A stretch of 64,000 bases of DNA from Orychophragmus violaceus (Eukaryota > Streptophyta > Magnoliopsida > Brassicales > Brassicaceae): assembly GCA_030180135.1 (NCBI GenBank), contig CM058234.1, forward strand, positions 36,366,766-36,430,765. Reading direction: 5' to 3'. Positions within the stretch are counted from its first letter, which is position 1. Each line of letters opens with the position of its first letter. This document shows, in pieces, positions 34,478 through 46,734 of the stretch. Made by a program: the position numbers and the translations under genes. The notes below the pieces were generated by a model that saw only the letters and a list, made by a program, of their open reading frames with translations, was not told the origin of the DNA and made no database searches.

Positions 34478-34886
34478 ATAATATCCATGTCCCATCTTGT
34501 GAATGGTCAGAGTCGTTCAAGCTCCACTTAATGTGCAGTTGGTGGTTTTCGGTTGAGTCGGCGCATGAACTTGGAACATAACGTGGTTGACTGTAGAATA
34601 TTGGATCATCGGGCTTGTACTCGGGGATTTTTTTGGATGCTTTGATGCGGGAAATTCGAGGGTTCTCGATGATCACTTTGTCGGGGTTCTTACTGCGAAA
34701 TTTTTCTGCGAGTGTGCGCCTTTGAGGTTCTCGAGTTGTGCGGTTTTGTTAATACTGGAGATGGTGGGGGTGACCAGGGGTCAGAGACAGGAGTTTCGTG
34801 GCGTCAAAGGGTGCCGCTTTGTCCGTTGTTGGTTGCCTTGTATGCATAAAAGAGATTATCTATGTAACCCTACAAACGGCGCCAAT
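34478..34886 (-). mobile_element. 5' internal remnant and PBS of the minus-strand gypsy element
   Basis: On the minus strand the 5' LTR (34887-35528) is followed by TGGCGCCGTTTGTAGGG (34868-34884), a primer-binding site resembling that for tRNA-Asp, and only about 390 bp of internal DNA before the integrase. Gag, protease and reverse transcriptase are missing, so a large internal deletion preceded the CACTA insertion. Confidence 0.6.
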
Positions 34887-35528
34887 TGTAGAAGGCAAAC
34901 CTTCACACAAAGGTATTAATGAAAAATGAGTGGAAGGGTGAAAGAGTGGTAGAGTGACACGACATTTTACGTGGCACGAAGTATCCAGAAATCCTTTGTT
35001 TGATAAGGTAGTAGTTCAGGAATGATAGATTGGAAGAATGTGTGTGTATTAATATGAGAGAAACATATTACAAGTTGAATAGATTTATGAGAGATAAGGA
35101 GGAGATTACAAAGGAGACGTAAAAGAGATCCTGTTAGAGGTCGGCAGAACAACTAAATGCGTAGCTAGAATCCTTTTATGGGAATATGTCTCTCTACGTG
35201 TATTTCTCTCTCTAGAATTCAATCTCCTTCATTAATGCATAGTTCTTGTATTTATACGTCTTCCTTCCTTGATTCTCATATTCGTAGCTCGGCTGAGGAT
35301 GTTCGCTAGTCCATCTAACCTTCGTAGCCTGCGGTGAATGTCATCGGGGTCTCTCCTTTTGAGGGTAAAATAGGTGAGTAATAGTTTATCATTGCGCCAC
35401 TTACTACGATGTTGCTATATCTTGTGCTTGTTTCGATTCTAACCATAACGGGTCGTAGTTTATCTTTCTTCAGAAGCCACTATCAAGGATAGGCCGAGCT
35501 AGCCTGGGGTGCAAGCCCGCCCCCAACA
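34887..35528 (-). repeat. 5' LTR of the minus-strand Ty3/gypsy element
   Basis: Read on the minus strand it runs from TGTTGGGGGCGGGC to CTTCTACA (642 bp). The start and end fit TG...CA and the PBS follows directly. No matching 3' LTR was seen to the left, so the element is truncated. Confidence 0.6.
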
Positions 35529-35898
35529 TAACTTTAAAAGGGTATAAAGCAAATCACTGTTCGCGCAAAAACAATGAAACAAAATGGCTTAGCGACAACG
35601 AACAATGTGATAGAGCCTAATCAGCATAAGTCTTCTGTATTCACCAAACTGCAGTAAATAGACAACAAGGGGTTCTTTCGAGCGCGAGGCACAAATGCCA
35701 CTAACTCCTGAAAAAAAAAAATCAGCAATGCCACTCTCTGGTAAAATTACAATTTTACCCTTAATGAATCTCCAGTGATGGTTTGTCAAGGTTAAATAGC
35801 AGTGAATCGGTATAGGTTTCAGTAATACACGGTAGTTCAGTGCTCGCGCGCGTTCCTGTGCGCGCGTCGCGCCCAGGGTTCAAATCCTCCTATGCGCG
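35529..35898. other. Unassigned intergenic sequence
   Basis: No gene or repeat recognised. A GCGCGCG-rich patch occurs at about 35844-35872, just before the minisatellite. Confidence 0.4.
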
Positions 35899-36075
35899 GT
35901 ACATCTGGTACAACTGGAGGATTATTATGAGGGACAGTTGTACTAGTGGTACAACTGGTACATCTGGGGGCAGTTGTACTCGTAGTACACCTAGTACATC
36001 TGGGGGCAGGTGTACTAATAGTATAACTGGTACATCTGGGAGGCAGCTGGTACATCTAGGGGGCAGTTGTACCAC
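35899..36075. repeat. 36-bp minisatellite
   Basis: About four to five diverged copies of a 36-bp unit with GGTACATCTGGGGGCAG as its most constant part. The period is a multiple of three, so several frames stay open on both strands (for example an SGTTGTSGG repeat), but there is no sign of a gene. Confidence 0.75.
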
Positions 36076-36370
36076 GAGGATGGTGAGTTTTCACTTAAAA
36101 ATATTCAGAGGTAGTTTCGTCAGTTCACTAAAAGCAAGTGGCATGTTGATCATGGAGTGACATGAGAGATTATTTATTTGAGATTTGTGGCATTTGTGAC
36201 ATTAATCCGGTTCTGCACTAGAGATCTCAAAACTATTGTATCTTTGCTATCAAGTGCCAACTCTCAATTAAAAAAAAAAAGAAAAAAAAAAGAAGAAGAA
36301 AGTATTAACGGAGAAGATAACACTACAGTTCTTAAATTTCACAGAACAAAAGACACATAAACAGGGGAAA

Positions 36371-38012
36371 TGGCATATTCGTTCCCGAACTTTAAGCAAG
36401 TGTGAAAATTCATACCTATACTTTGACATCGTGCTAAAATATTCCCGAACTTAAATCAAATTTGAATTACATACACAAACTAAAAAGTCGTTTACAATCC
36501 ATGCATTGACCTTAACAGTGTTAAATAATTTGTTCACGGTGATGACTTGGATGCTGAGTCATAAGAGGACTCAGCTTCATGGAATAAAAATAGATAATGT
36601 GTAGCTTTATCGATCAAAAACTAAACCCGTCTACGAACCTTAGTGTGCTACAGTACATCAGATGCTAAATCCCAGATTATCAATCTACAATAAGAAGTCA
36701 ATCCAATAGATTTAGTCACAGCCTGAGCCAAAACCCATCTCTTCCACAACGCCAACTCTGGTTTTTTATCAGCAGCTAAACGCAAATGTGGGATATCAAA
36801 AGGCTAACTACAATCAAAGCCGTGTAGCCAGCTGCAGAACCAGCAATGAAATTAGCTAACTCACCCGAGAAGATATGATTATCTGTTTACACTAAAAAAA
36901 GATATGATTCTCTTGAGAGCTGATGTTTCGAAGAATGCTTCTGTACAGATCCTTAAGAGAAATTAAGAGCGACAAAAGATAACAATGAAGCACGTAGCTT
37001 CCATCGCCTCTCCATTAGGACAAACCCCTTCTTCTCTGACCATACGAAATATGAAATCGAACATTCCTTTGAACCTTCTCTTCCTTGCGTGTCCTTCGTC
37101 TCCGACGATTGCGATGTTGCTCTCTTTTATTTGCAATAGAAGGTTGGCTCTGTCGACCGGAGCTACGATGGTGTGAATGCGCCTGCCACTACCGCACCGG
37201 CGAGTAAATCTCTGTGGAAATGTTTCAGAGTATGTGGAAGCGATTATGGTGGTGATTTGTTCCTTCCTCTCGATAGACCACCGTCTGATCCACTTCTCTG
37301 CCACCGTCTTTTCTGATTGAAATGCAAATCTCGAAAATTACAATTCAATAACGGAGAACGATAACAAAAACTCGATCATTTTAACGACCGGAGAAAATAT
37401 GCTTGAAAAAAAAATCGAAACTTTTGTGAAATTTCAAAGTGGGCCGATTTAGATTTTCTTCAATCTGGCATAATATCTGAAACAAGAACTCGGAGATTCC
37501 AATTAAGCGTAGAATTTCTGAAAAAAAATCTTCTATAAAGAGAAAAGTGAGAGAGGAAATCAAAAACCCAATCGACGGTTTAGAATTGCATAGAAAAGAA
37601 CAGATATGTTGGAGATTGATTCGGGTCTCTTGCGTGTATTCAAACTCAATCCACAACGAGATAAAAGAGAGACTTGACAGTGAAAGGTTGCAAAAGATAG
37701 AATCATTGAGCTGAGACCGGAGGAGAAAGAGTCCTCGAGGAGAAACAACGTCGTGCTATTTTGACTTGATCAAGAGAACTACCAAACGACGTCGTTTAAT
37801 GCTTTAAAGCTGACTCCTCCGATGACTGATCAATCCAGTCATCACTGTTAACGGTTTAGTTAACACTGTTTAGGTCAATGTATATATTATGGAAGACTTA
37901 TTAGTTCGAGTATTTATTTCAACTTTTACTCAAGTTTGGGAATGTTTTAGCACAGTGTCAAAGTATAGGTATGGATTTTCACATTTGGTTATAGTTCGGG
38001 CATGAATATGCC
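36371..38012. mobile_element. MULE-like element with long terminal inverted repeats
   Basis: 36371-36562 and the reverse complement of 37825-38012 align over about 190 bp. Shared blocks include GGCATATTC, CCATACCTATACTTTGACA and CATTGACCT-AACAGTGTTAA. Long inverted repeats of this size are typical of Mutator-like elements. No transposase is seen. The inside has a 113-codon minus frame (36963-37304) that I cannot identify and that may be captured host DNA. I could not define a 9-bp target duplication. Its right end is only about 40 bp from the stop codon of the polyprenol reductase gene. Confidence 0.65.
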
Positions 38013-38053
38013 GTACAAACTTGGTTTAAGTTGTGTTCTATCTCTTAAACCGT

Positions 38054-41000
38054 TTAGTAAACATAGGGGAAAATGGCATTCCGGTTAGCCGGATAATTCT
38101 CAAACTTCCGTAAATACCACCGGTGAGTTTCCCCAGCCGCCAATGTCAGATTCCCAACCTAAAAAACAAAGAAAAAAGGAAATGAATATAGTCTCACAAT
38201 CCAAACAAACTTCAAAAACAAAGAATTTCATTATTGATCTTGAAAAAAAAGAAACTGATGCCATACCACGAAACCAAAGAGTAGCCAGATCGTTATATCA
38301 ATTCCTCCACTAGCAATCAGCAAGCCGGTGTACAAAACCTAAATTTCATAACATCATTTACCATTAGCGAAGAGCATGACCATATTTATTAGGGAGGTAT
38401 CATACGATTTCTGCCAAGTAGTGGGGACTAGAGACGATGTCAAACCAATCCCCATGTGGAATTATGTACTCTTTCGCTTGGCTAGGACTTCTCCTGAGTG
38501 ATCCCTGCATTAACATTCTTGCATCTTTCAGAATCTAAAACACACAAAAAATAAGCAAAACTATTTGTTAAAGACTCACGAGAATTGCGTGACAGCGGCG
38601 CTGATGTAACCATCCCCAGAGAAAAATGGCTCCACCAATGAACTGACACGATCCAAGCTTCATCAAAGGGCTTAAACATAATAATATATCAAACTCAGAG
38701 GTTAAAGTATGGCTTGTCCCTTTAGCAATGAACTCAGCCACTTGATTCCGGGCGAATCTTGCTACCTCTGGAGCAATATTGACGCAGAGTGATAAAGGCG
38801 CTGCTGTATAGAAACTAGAAACCCAAATTTAAAACAATAGACATTTTACATTGTGAGAGGATTTTTATGTTATTGAGAAACTTACAACCAACCAGCGAGA
38901 TAACCAAGAATGTGAAGTCGAGCAGAAGGGCTATACTTGAATACATAGAATGACTCTATAAGGCGTCTTAAAACTTGGATTTCCATAAGAACAAGTAGAA
39001 ACACTGCTGGCCGCACTTTGAACCGATGCTCCACAGGAGTCAAATGCGAATTATGAAAGGAGAAAACATGCGAACCTCCGGTTGAGTGGCTTGCAACGTC
39101 AGACAGCTGCAACTCCTCTGAAGATAAAGGCGCCATTTTGCAAGCATATATCCAAGTGGTAGCGAGCAGAAGAGTCGTCCACGCCGCTCCAAAAACATAA
39201 AAGTGAGCAAAGTATTTCTGAGGAACTGTCCACTTCTGCATCCATAACAAGCAAGGAGGAGGATTTAATTGTAACACCCCGTCCCTTCGGATCCTAAGTC
39301 AACGACTCTTTGACTCCACGAGTCATAGTCCACAGAAGCGGACCAAGTCATAAACCGGAACCGACACATAAATAACCGAAAAGAGTCTACTTTATTGAAA
39401 TGGAAAACCAAGTCTTACATAAATAAGCCAACTGAAATAGTTTGAAACGTGAAAAGAAAGAATCGCATAAGTCTTATTGAAAACGAAAGAACGAAAAAGA
39501 AGAGAAGGAGTTCCCAATCCCAAAACAATGCACCACACCGTCCGTCTACCCCTGCAACACTCCAGGGTTACCTGCAAAACAAACGACGAAGGAGGCCTGA
39601 GTAATTGGTTTACACCAATACCCAGTGAGGGCGGATTCTAGGAATACCGCTATCTCTACTTTACACTAACACAACACCAAACACGAGTCCACGGTTAATA
39701 ACACCTTGCACCCAACGCCCGAAGGCACAAACAACACACTCAACTACGCTACACAGAAAGGCCTCAGGGGGGGGAGAAACAGAAGAATGGGGGGGGAACA
39801 GAAATAGCAACCGAAGCCCGCCATTGGCCCCGGTGCCCAACTCCAACCTCAACTCCAACTTTACCCTTCGGGGAGCTCGCCGAAACTCCCCTTACGACGA
39901 TACAAGGGACACGTACTAGGTGCAATGTACATGTGCCATCACCAAACACCCTTTCGGGGGCCCTAACAGTTCTATCAAGCATAGCCTTCACACACAAGCA
40001 ACGTTTTCAGTTCAAATGATAACCTAGTGTCTAAGTTCCGTTTTCGGTTTAGCGAGATCCTAGATTCTAAGTTATTATCCATCACATCAACGCAAATCAA
40101 CAACTAGATCTATACTACCTAGGAAAGACACTATTAAACGAAGATTCGCTACTCAACATCGAATTAGAATAGAGAAGAGATCACGTTCAGTCCTCACCTT
40201 AGTCTCAACTGAAGAAGAACGAAGATCAGACAAACTCGGCTACAGATCTGGTGATCCTGCACACAGATCTAGGGTTTTAAACGACAGATCTAAAGGAAAG
40301 AGCGGATCCAGGGTTTCTGCCAACAGATCTGGACTAACAACGAAGATACAGTCCAGATCTACGACTTCTATCCATCAGAAGCATAGATCTGAAGCAGATC
40401 TGAGCAAAAGAAGAAGACACAGTTCAGATCTACAACTTCTATCCATCAGAAGCATAGATCTGAAGCAGATCTGAGCGAGAGAGAGACGAAAAGGAAGATA
40501 CGGTTCAGATCTATGACTTCTATGGATCAGATCTGATCTAGAAGCATAGATCTGAAGCAGATCTAGGGTTTGGAGGAAGAAAACGAAACAGATCTGAGAT
40601 TCGGGAAATCTCACCTTAAGAACGCGAAGAACGGATGGCTCTACACTCAAAAGAATCGAGAAGACGACGACTCGGAGTGCGGGATCGGAAGCGGCGGCGA
40701 TCGGCGGTTTCCGGCGACAATTCCGGCGAGGCTGGCCGGCGGCGGTGGTGCTCCGGGCGGTGGCGGTCGGCGGCTTCCGGCGGTGGTCGGCCGGCGGCTG
40801 ATCGGCGGCGGGCGGTGGCTGGCCGGCGGTCGTCGGCGGCTCCGGGCTGGTCGGCGGTCGTCGGCTGGCTCGGGATGCGGGCAGAGCTTCGATGTCTCGA
40901 ACTTTGTGCCAAATGAGAGGGGCTGCTCCTCCTTTTATAGGGAGTTGAGCTAGGGCTTCCCTTTCCCTCGGGTTGGGCCTTGGGCTTCAGGCCCACTCTC

Positions 41001-41752
41001 TCCTTTCCTTTGGCCTCAAGTAAAGGGTTTTGGGCTTCTCCTCCTATTTCTTTGGGCCCAAGTAATGGGCCAGGAATTGGGCCATTACATTAATGGTCGT
41101 GAGATTTACAAAACAAGAAAAGTTTCAATCACTAGAACATATTTCTCAAGTCCTTTTTTCATTTTCAGCAACCGAAACAGAACAGTTCTGAAACTAAACT
41201 AGCATGCTTTACAGGACATTTTCAATCGGATTTACAGCATAAAGATCGGATTTAAAGGTCTAGAAACTTACAAACCGAAAAACATCAGATGAAAAGAACA
41301 TATTCAAATCCTTTCCATATTCGAAACAGCATTGTTCTGTAACTGAAACCTGAGTTTCAAACTAAGCGTAGCATGCTCTCTACGATACTCACATTATCAA
41401 TCACACAATGATTTTTCAATCGGATTTCACAACAAAATATGGTTTTTATAAAGGTCGAGGGATTGCAAGAACAAATTTCAATCCTTTCTCACTGTAATGA
41501 ATAAATTCTCAGATTTTCCACACACAAAAAAACAAGAAAGTGACAAACTTTGACGAATAAACAGAAAATGAAGAATGCTAGATTCAAACAAACCTGAGAA
41601 GACGACGGCTGAAGAATCTTGCCTCTCCTGGCGAAACCCAAAACGAGTTCATGAAAAGATCTTAGCTTTGAATTGGGCATCGAAGCGATCACCATAGGAA
41701 GTATAGCAGCAATCCAAGCGGCTCTAACCAACCAAACAAGCCACAATTCCAT
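38054..41752 (-). CDS. PPRD: Polyprenol reductase (steroid 5-alpha-reductase family)
   Basis: Six exons on the minus strand: 41594-41752, 38886-39235, 38580-38814, 38406-38504, 38267-38338 and 38054-38158. They total 1020 bp (339 aa plus stop), with GT/AG junctions and matching phases. The product closely resembles Arabidopsis PPRD1/PPRD2 (human SRD5A3), ER membrane enzymes that reduce polyprenol to dolichol, the lipid carrier for N-glycosylation. Diagnostic stretches are an N-terminal hydrophobic helix (MELWLVWLVRAAWIAAI), ACKMAPLSSEELQLSD, IESFYVFKYSPSARLHILGY, FLWGWLHQRRCHAIL, KEYIIPHGDWF and the C-terminal GETHRWYLRKFENYPANR...FPYVY typical of the 5-alpha-reductase domain. Several further hydrophobic segments fit a multi-pass protein. 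No stop or frameshift was found, so it is probably functional. Intron 1 holds a solo LTR (39270-41089). It is the only intact host gene in the window. Confidence 0.93.
39270..41089. mobile_element. Solo LTR in intron 1 of the polyprenol reductase gene
   Basis: 1820 bp, TGTAACACCCCG...CCATTACA, flanked by a 5-bp duplication TTAAT (39265-39269 and 41090-41094). The ends suggest a gypsy, possibly chromovirus, LTR. It contains repeated AGATCTGAAGCAGATCT-type segments (40370-40565) and a strongly GC-rich CGGCGG stretch (40690-40880), unlike the AT-rich surroundings. Both long frames across the GC-rich part are low-complexity and not genes. Confidence 0.88.
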
Positions 41753-42113
41753 ACTTTTCTTCTTCTTCTTCTTCTTCTCAAGATAGTCGGATGTTTTTTC
41801 ACGATTGGGGCCAAACCAATTTATAGGATATTGCTGGAAACGGACGGCACAAGGAAAAATCAATATTCAAAAATGCATAACAATAAGTTTAAGAACTCTT
41901 TTTATATTCTTCGAATTTCGTGAGAGGGAAAACCAGTTGTGAAGTCACTTTGTTTGGTCCTTTTAATTAATGCATGTGTCTGTGAGTTCGCTTCGATCAC
42001 AATCCACGGTCGGTGTGGGAATCGATCTCTGTATTGATTAGGTTTTTGAGACGCGTGTGATCTATATTTTTTTTTTGATCAAAACACAATTCTAATATAT
42101 AATAAGAGCATGT
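41753..42113 (-). promoter_or_regulatory. 5' UTR/promoter region of the polyprenol reductase gene
   Basis: A GAA-repeat (reverse of CTTCTT, about 41757-41778) lies directly before the ATG, a common feature of plant 5' UTRs. No clear TATA box was identified. The region ends at the Helitron A boundary, so the gene has only about 360 bp of its own upstream DNA here. A second Helitron-like start (TCTAATATATAATAAGAG, 42091) sits just before 42114. Confidence 0.45.
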
Positions 42114-43046
42114 TCTAATATATAAAAGCTCATGTTTGAGACAGGAGAGGTATGCACGTCATATTACCAAAAGCTTTTTTGGGATGACACATCATCAGCA
42201 AATTTGAAGCCTTTGAGGCTATCCACGTCATCCTCTCCGACTACCGAATCAATCCATCTACCCTCTTCAAAAGATCAGTTTCTCTCTACTTCTTTATAGT
42301 GCAATCGTTGGCTAGGTGATAAACAACGTCAGCTTCAAACCCTAGCTCCCTTGCCAATCACGAATCGTCTCGCAAATCCAGATAAAAGCGGTGGTATCAA
42401 TGTCTAGGTAAATCGACGATGATTCCTTTCCAGGTTTAGTGTCTATTCTTCTTCACCGAACTGTTTACACAAATCTTATTTCGGTTACTGCTACAGAACT
42501 AACGGCAGCTTATGAAACGAATCAAATGAAAGAAGATGAAGAACTGCAAAGATTGTGAGGGAGAACAATCATCAGACGTGGTGTGTGAAAAGAAAAATTT
42601 CAATGCAAAACCTCTTTATGAGAATGATCTATCTTCCTCATTTTAAAATCAAGGTTGCATTTTTAATCATTTCTAGACAATGGTATTGAAACTATATATT
42701 GTTAGTGCTACTCTTTCTTATGTAGATTCATTTTGGTACTTATGCGTAAGCGTTGCTCCGTTACAGTTTTTTTTTTTTTTTTTTTTTGCTTTTGATCGGA
42801 ATGATGTCCATTTTCGCGCCACAATCAGAGAGGGTGAAAGAAGAAGATAACCCATGTCTTTAGCGTCGGTTTCAGTTTCTTTGGTTTATACATGTAAGCT
42901 TCTTTTAGTAACAGTTTAATTGTTTATGCGGAAAAGGGAGAACTTGGAGCGATCAAGGTCTAGCCAAGAGCCAATCCCTGAAGGTGAGAATTTAGAACCT
43001 CTGTTACACTACACATTTATATGTGAGGCACATATCTAACATCTCA

Positions 43047-43890
43047 GAAACCAGTTTACGTCCTAGCTTGTGCAGATTCAAGGGTTTTGCCCTTCAGAAA
43101 TATTGGGCTTCCAACCAGGAGAAGCATGTACCGTTCGTAGCATTGCAAATATTGTACCCACTTATGAGGTCCCTTCTCGTAATTATCAGGTTTCTACTTA
43201 TCTATATATTTTTCTTTGATGCTGAAACAAGAAAACTTATGCCTTGTGTAGAGTGGCCCATCGGAAACAAAGGCCGCGTTGGAATTTGCAGAAAATTCTC
43301 TACAAGTAAGCGTTTTGAAGTAACTAATTACATCCATGATTATACCATAAAATTTGTCATTGAATCCATAAGTGATTGTAAAATTTGTTTTGCAGGCCGA
43401 AAACATTCTTATGGTCTCAGACATAGTCGGTGTGGAGGCATTTGTGCCTTAATGATCATGGATGATGATGAAACAGAAGAACACATAGACTCAAGCCAAA
43501 ATCCAAATTTCATTACTTTCAAGGCACACACATTCATCATCTCCTGTTTAAATTTGTTCCAGCAACTTTATAAAAAACATTGGGTCGTTGTCGGGGAAAA
43601 CAACAAGATCAATTTCGAAATCGGCTGCTTCCGGGCTCAGCTTTGATCAACATTGTCAGCAATGTGAAAAGGTGAATTAAGACATTCATTGTTCCACTGA
43701 CACATACTTTCAATCCTGCTAAAGGTTTTTGTTTACACTTGCAGGAATCTGTGAAATGTTTGCTGCGGAATCTATTGTGGTATCCATGGGTAGAAGAGAA
43801 AGTGAACAGTGGAACTTTATCAATCCATGGTGGTTACTACGACTTCACCGAGAGTGTACGTTCGAGAAATGGACGGTGAACGAATTTTTT
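43047..43890 (+). pseudogene. Captured beta-carbonic anhydrase gene, decayed
   Basis: Exon-like blocks in order: YVLACADSRV (about 43054), then after a frame change SEILGFQPGEACTVRSIANI and VPTYEVPSRNY (about 43100-43190), SGPSETKAALEFAENSLQ (43251-43306), AENIL...HSRCGGICALM (43396-43455), SKSAASGLSFDQHCQQCEK (about 43618-43671) and LLRN-LWYPWVEEKVNSGTLS then IHGGYYDF and CTFEKWTV (about 43760-43880). This matches plant beta-carbonic anhydrase (closest in memory to Arabidopsis BCA5/BCA6), a zinc enzyme interconverting CO2 and bicarbonate. The zinc ligands in CADSR and HSRCGG are still visible. Several frameshifts and a 2-base insertion near 43855 make it non-functional. Introns are retained, so it was captured from genomic DNA. 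The 207-codon open frame at 43023-43646 mixes exons and introns and is not the product. Confidence 0.8.
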
Positions 43891-43930
43891 TTTATTCAAG
43901 ACAGAGTTTGGATGCAATCAGAGTAGAGTT

Positions 43931-45847
43931 TGGGTGCAGTCAGAGTAGAGTTTGGGTTTGGTTTTGTTTTGGTCGGTTGGTTTAGTTTGGTTTAATTCCA
44001 TTTCTAAACACTCACACTGGTATTTGTTTTTACGATATGTACCTCACTTTGCACAAAAAAGTACCTCACTTTGCTAAGTTCGCTTACCCAAATAAAATGT
44101 AATTAAAACTGTTTGAAAAAATCATAAAACTTTGTCAAATAGATACCTTAATTTGATGTTGTTAAGAATAGTTAATAAAAAAATAGCTCCACTAAAATTA
44201 TAACTAGACAAAAAAAAAAGGTTAGCTTGAAAATACACTGATTGAGTTATATAATTTGAAAAGTACACCATGTTTAATTTTTCTTTTTAAACTAACTCTT
44301 CATCATTTCATCATGTGAAAATATATTTTTGTTCTTATTTAATTCTAATATTAATATTATTTTCGACATCAAATTAGATATTAAAAAAGAAATAAAAGAT
44401 TAATTGAATTTGGAAAAATGTATTAGACAAGAAAATAAAATGTTAATTACTGATTGTCAAAAAAAAAAATTATTGATTTTATATTTCAAAATGTATCAGT
44501 AGATGTATATCAATAATTTTCATGTTAGTCATTTCCTGTCAAAAATATTTTCAAATTCACTTTTATAAGCATTTTATTTAACGTCAAATTACTTTCACCC
44601 CGAAAAATTGAAATTATGTGTTGGTTCGAGTAATTTTCCAAAGTAAAATTTAATTATTTTAAAAATATATTTGTTTTAATTTTGAAAAATAAAACTATAA
44701 AACTAACTATTGAGGTTTAGTCTTAACCAAAATACAATTTGTTTGGGGTTAATAACACAACATTGGTTATAAAAATAGAACCTGATTAGAGTATCAATTG
44801 ATTGTTTAAATAAATAAATAAATGATATTTTCGTAGAAACGTTAGTTGACTTTTCTGTCTATCTTCGTCAGATTTTTATTTAAACAGTTAAAATTTAAAA
44901 CTGTTTTTAATGAATATATGTAATAACTGAATTATTGTGAAGTCAATTCTGTAGTTTATTCATTGAAAAGTGTAGTTTTAAACAAAAAGGTGTATTTTTC
45001 AAATATGAATCCCATTTTAGGTTTTGTTTTATTCCCCAAATTTCTTCAAAAAATAGATACATGTGTTTAGCTAGATTTTGTTTATTAAATTTGGACCAAT
45101 TGTTCCGTTTTCTGAAAACGAAATATAGTCTAAAACTTTTTAATCATAGTGCATATTAAAAATATGTGAGAAATATAAAACTACATGAACAAAGAATGTA
45201 AAATAAGAATGGTCTTTTCTTTGGTTCTAAAAATTAAAGTTCGTAACAATCCTAATTTATTTTTCAATTTTCATATTTTCTTGACAACAAGCGAATCTAA
45301 AAGTTTAAAATCAAGAGAATTTGTGAACATCTTCAAAACAAAACAAAAAAAGAAAGGAAATAACTAAAACGAAAATAGTATTTAACATCGGTACAAAAAC
45401 AATAGAAAGCACGAGGAAACCTGTTGACCAAAAATAATAATGAAGAAGCCAAATTATGACAAAACAAAATAAAAACCACTAACTGCTACATGAGACAGTA
45501 ATCGGAGAAAAAATGGTCAACGCTATTATCCATGCTTCGAAAAAACAAACCTATAAAAAAGCAAATGTGTATTATTTTCTGTTTGAAAAATAGACAAATA
45601 ATTGTCATCGCAAATTGTAACAGTTGTAAACATGAATGTCAAGGCAAGCAGCAACCAAAAAGATATTGTGCTCTACAATATTTTACGATTGAGTCTTCAA
45701 AATTGACAATACCCAAAGAATTAATCGTTTATGAATAATACAAAATCACACACACTAACGAAAAAGTTGGGGGAATGTTAAATGTTATTTAAAATAAATA
45801 ACAATTTAAGCAGCCATTAATAAAACAACAACACATTATATGAGATA
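43931..45847. other. AT-rich inner part of Helitron A
   Basis: No gene recognised. Short open frames (for example 45185-45367 and 45532-45738) look like chance frames in AT-rich DNA. Confidence 0.5.
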
Positions 45848-46530
45848 TGTTGGAATTGTGTCCAGTAATCTCGGTACTGTCTCTAGAAAGTAAGAGTATG
45901 TCATTGATCAGACATAAGTCATATAATACTGGGGGTCATGATGGCTTGCTAGAGTCCGCTCATGATCTATAAGTCTTGGACTTATTGCCTTTATTATATG
46001 ATCCCATATGGGTCACACGCCTAAGCTAACAGGAAAATGTGTAGGAACGGTTTAGCAGAAGTACAGTAAAAGTGCTAGGCATTTACTGTACTTAGAGAAA
46101 ATAAAAGGTTTAGCCACTGTGCATCGATCGATGCATAAGGTGCAACGATCGATGCAGTGCGCAAACACCGACGAGTTAATTGGTATTTGGGCCAAATGGC
46201 CCAAACGGAACAGGACGAGTTTTGTGTCATAAAACTCGAGTTTCAGACTGATTAACCCTAACACTTGAGCCGTCAACTCTCTCTCTCCCCTGCGCCGGTT
46301 TCTCCTAGTGGTCTAGCAGCCTTCTTCCTGCTTGGTGTGCGTGTGTGAACCTCTGGAGGAGTTATCACTCGGTGGCTCTCTGATCTCTGACCTGTTCTTC
46401 CTTTCCGCTGCACAAAACAGGTAAAAGGTGAGATCTACTTATGTTTCTAATCAAGAGAACCTAGATCTGGCATGTTTAGGATCAAGTAATCTGTTGAATT
46501 GAATCAGGATTATCACAGAAAGATCCTTCA
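45848..46530 (+). repeat. 5' LTR of copia E2
   Basis: 683 bp, TGTTGGAATTG...ATCCTTCA, followed by the PBS TGGTATCAGAGC at 46532-46543. The first ~400 bp are nearly identical to the E1 LTR; the rest is clearly diverged. It carries the same 21-bp palindrome pair. Confidence 0.93.
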
Positions 46531-46734
46531 GTGGTATCAGAGCCAGGTTCTGGTTCATCTTGTTTAGATTCAAGTTTAGGATTGTTTTCTTGTTTAAGAA
46601 GTGTTTTGAATCAATTACTGATAAGAGAAATCACTTAAGCAACAAGGAATTGAAACCTAAACACATTTGAAATCGCAAAAATCCAAGCTATATTGATTTG
46701 GAAGAATGCGATTTTCATAAAGAAGTATCGGCTG

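Noticed and set aside
35840..36160. 106-codon frame over the minisatellite
   Set aside because: Made by the 36-bp repeat; equally open frames exist on the other strand.
36361..38075. GGGGAAATGGCAT / GGGGAAAATGGCAT as target duplication of the MULE-like element
   Set aside because: The right copy belongs to the polyprenol reductase coding sequence (reverse strand of the last codons) and lies about 50 bp outside the inverted repeat; the match looks coincidental.
40570..40996. Long frames on both strands in the GC-rich part of the intronic LTR
   Set aside because: Low-complexity CGG-rich DNA gives open frames in several phases; no domain and no start context.
43023..43646. 207-codon open frame in Helitron A
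   Set aside because: It crosses introns and wrong frames of the captured carbonic anhydrase, so the open frame is accidental.
45185..45738. Small frames in AT-rich Helitron A interior
   Set aside because: Short, lysine- and asparagine-rich, typical of chance frames in AT-rich DNA.
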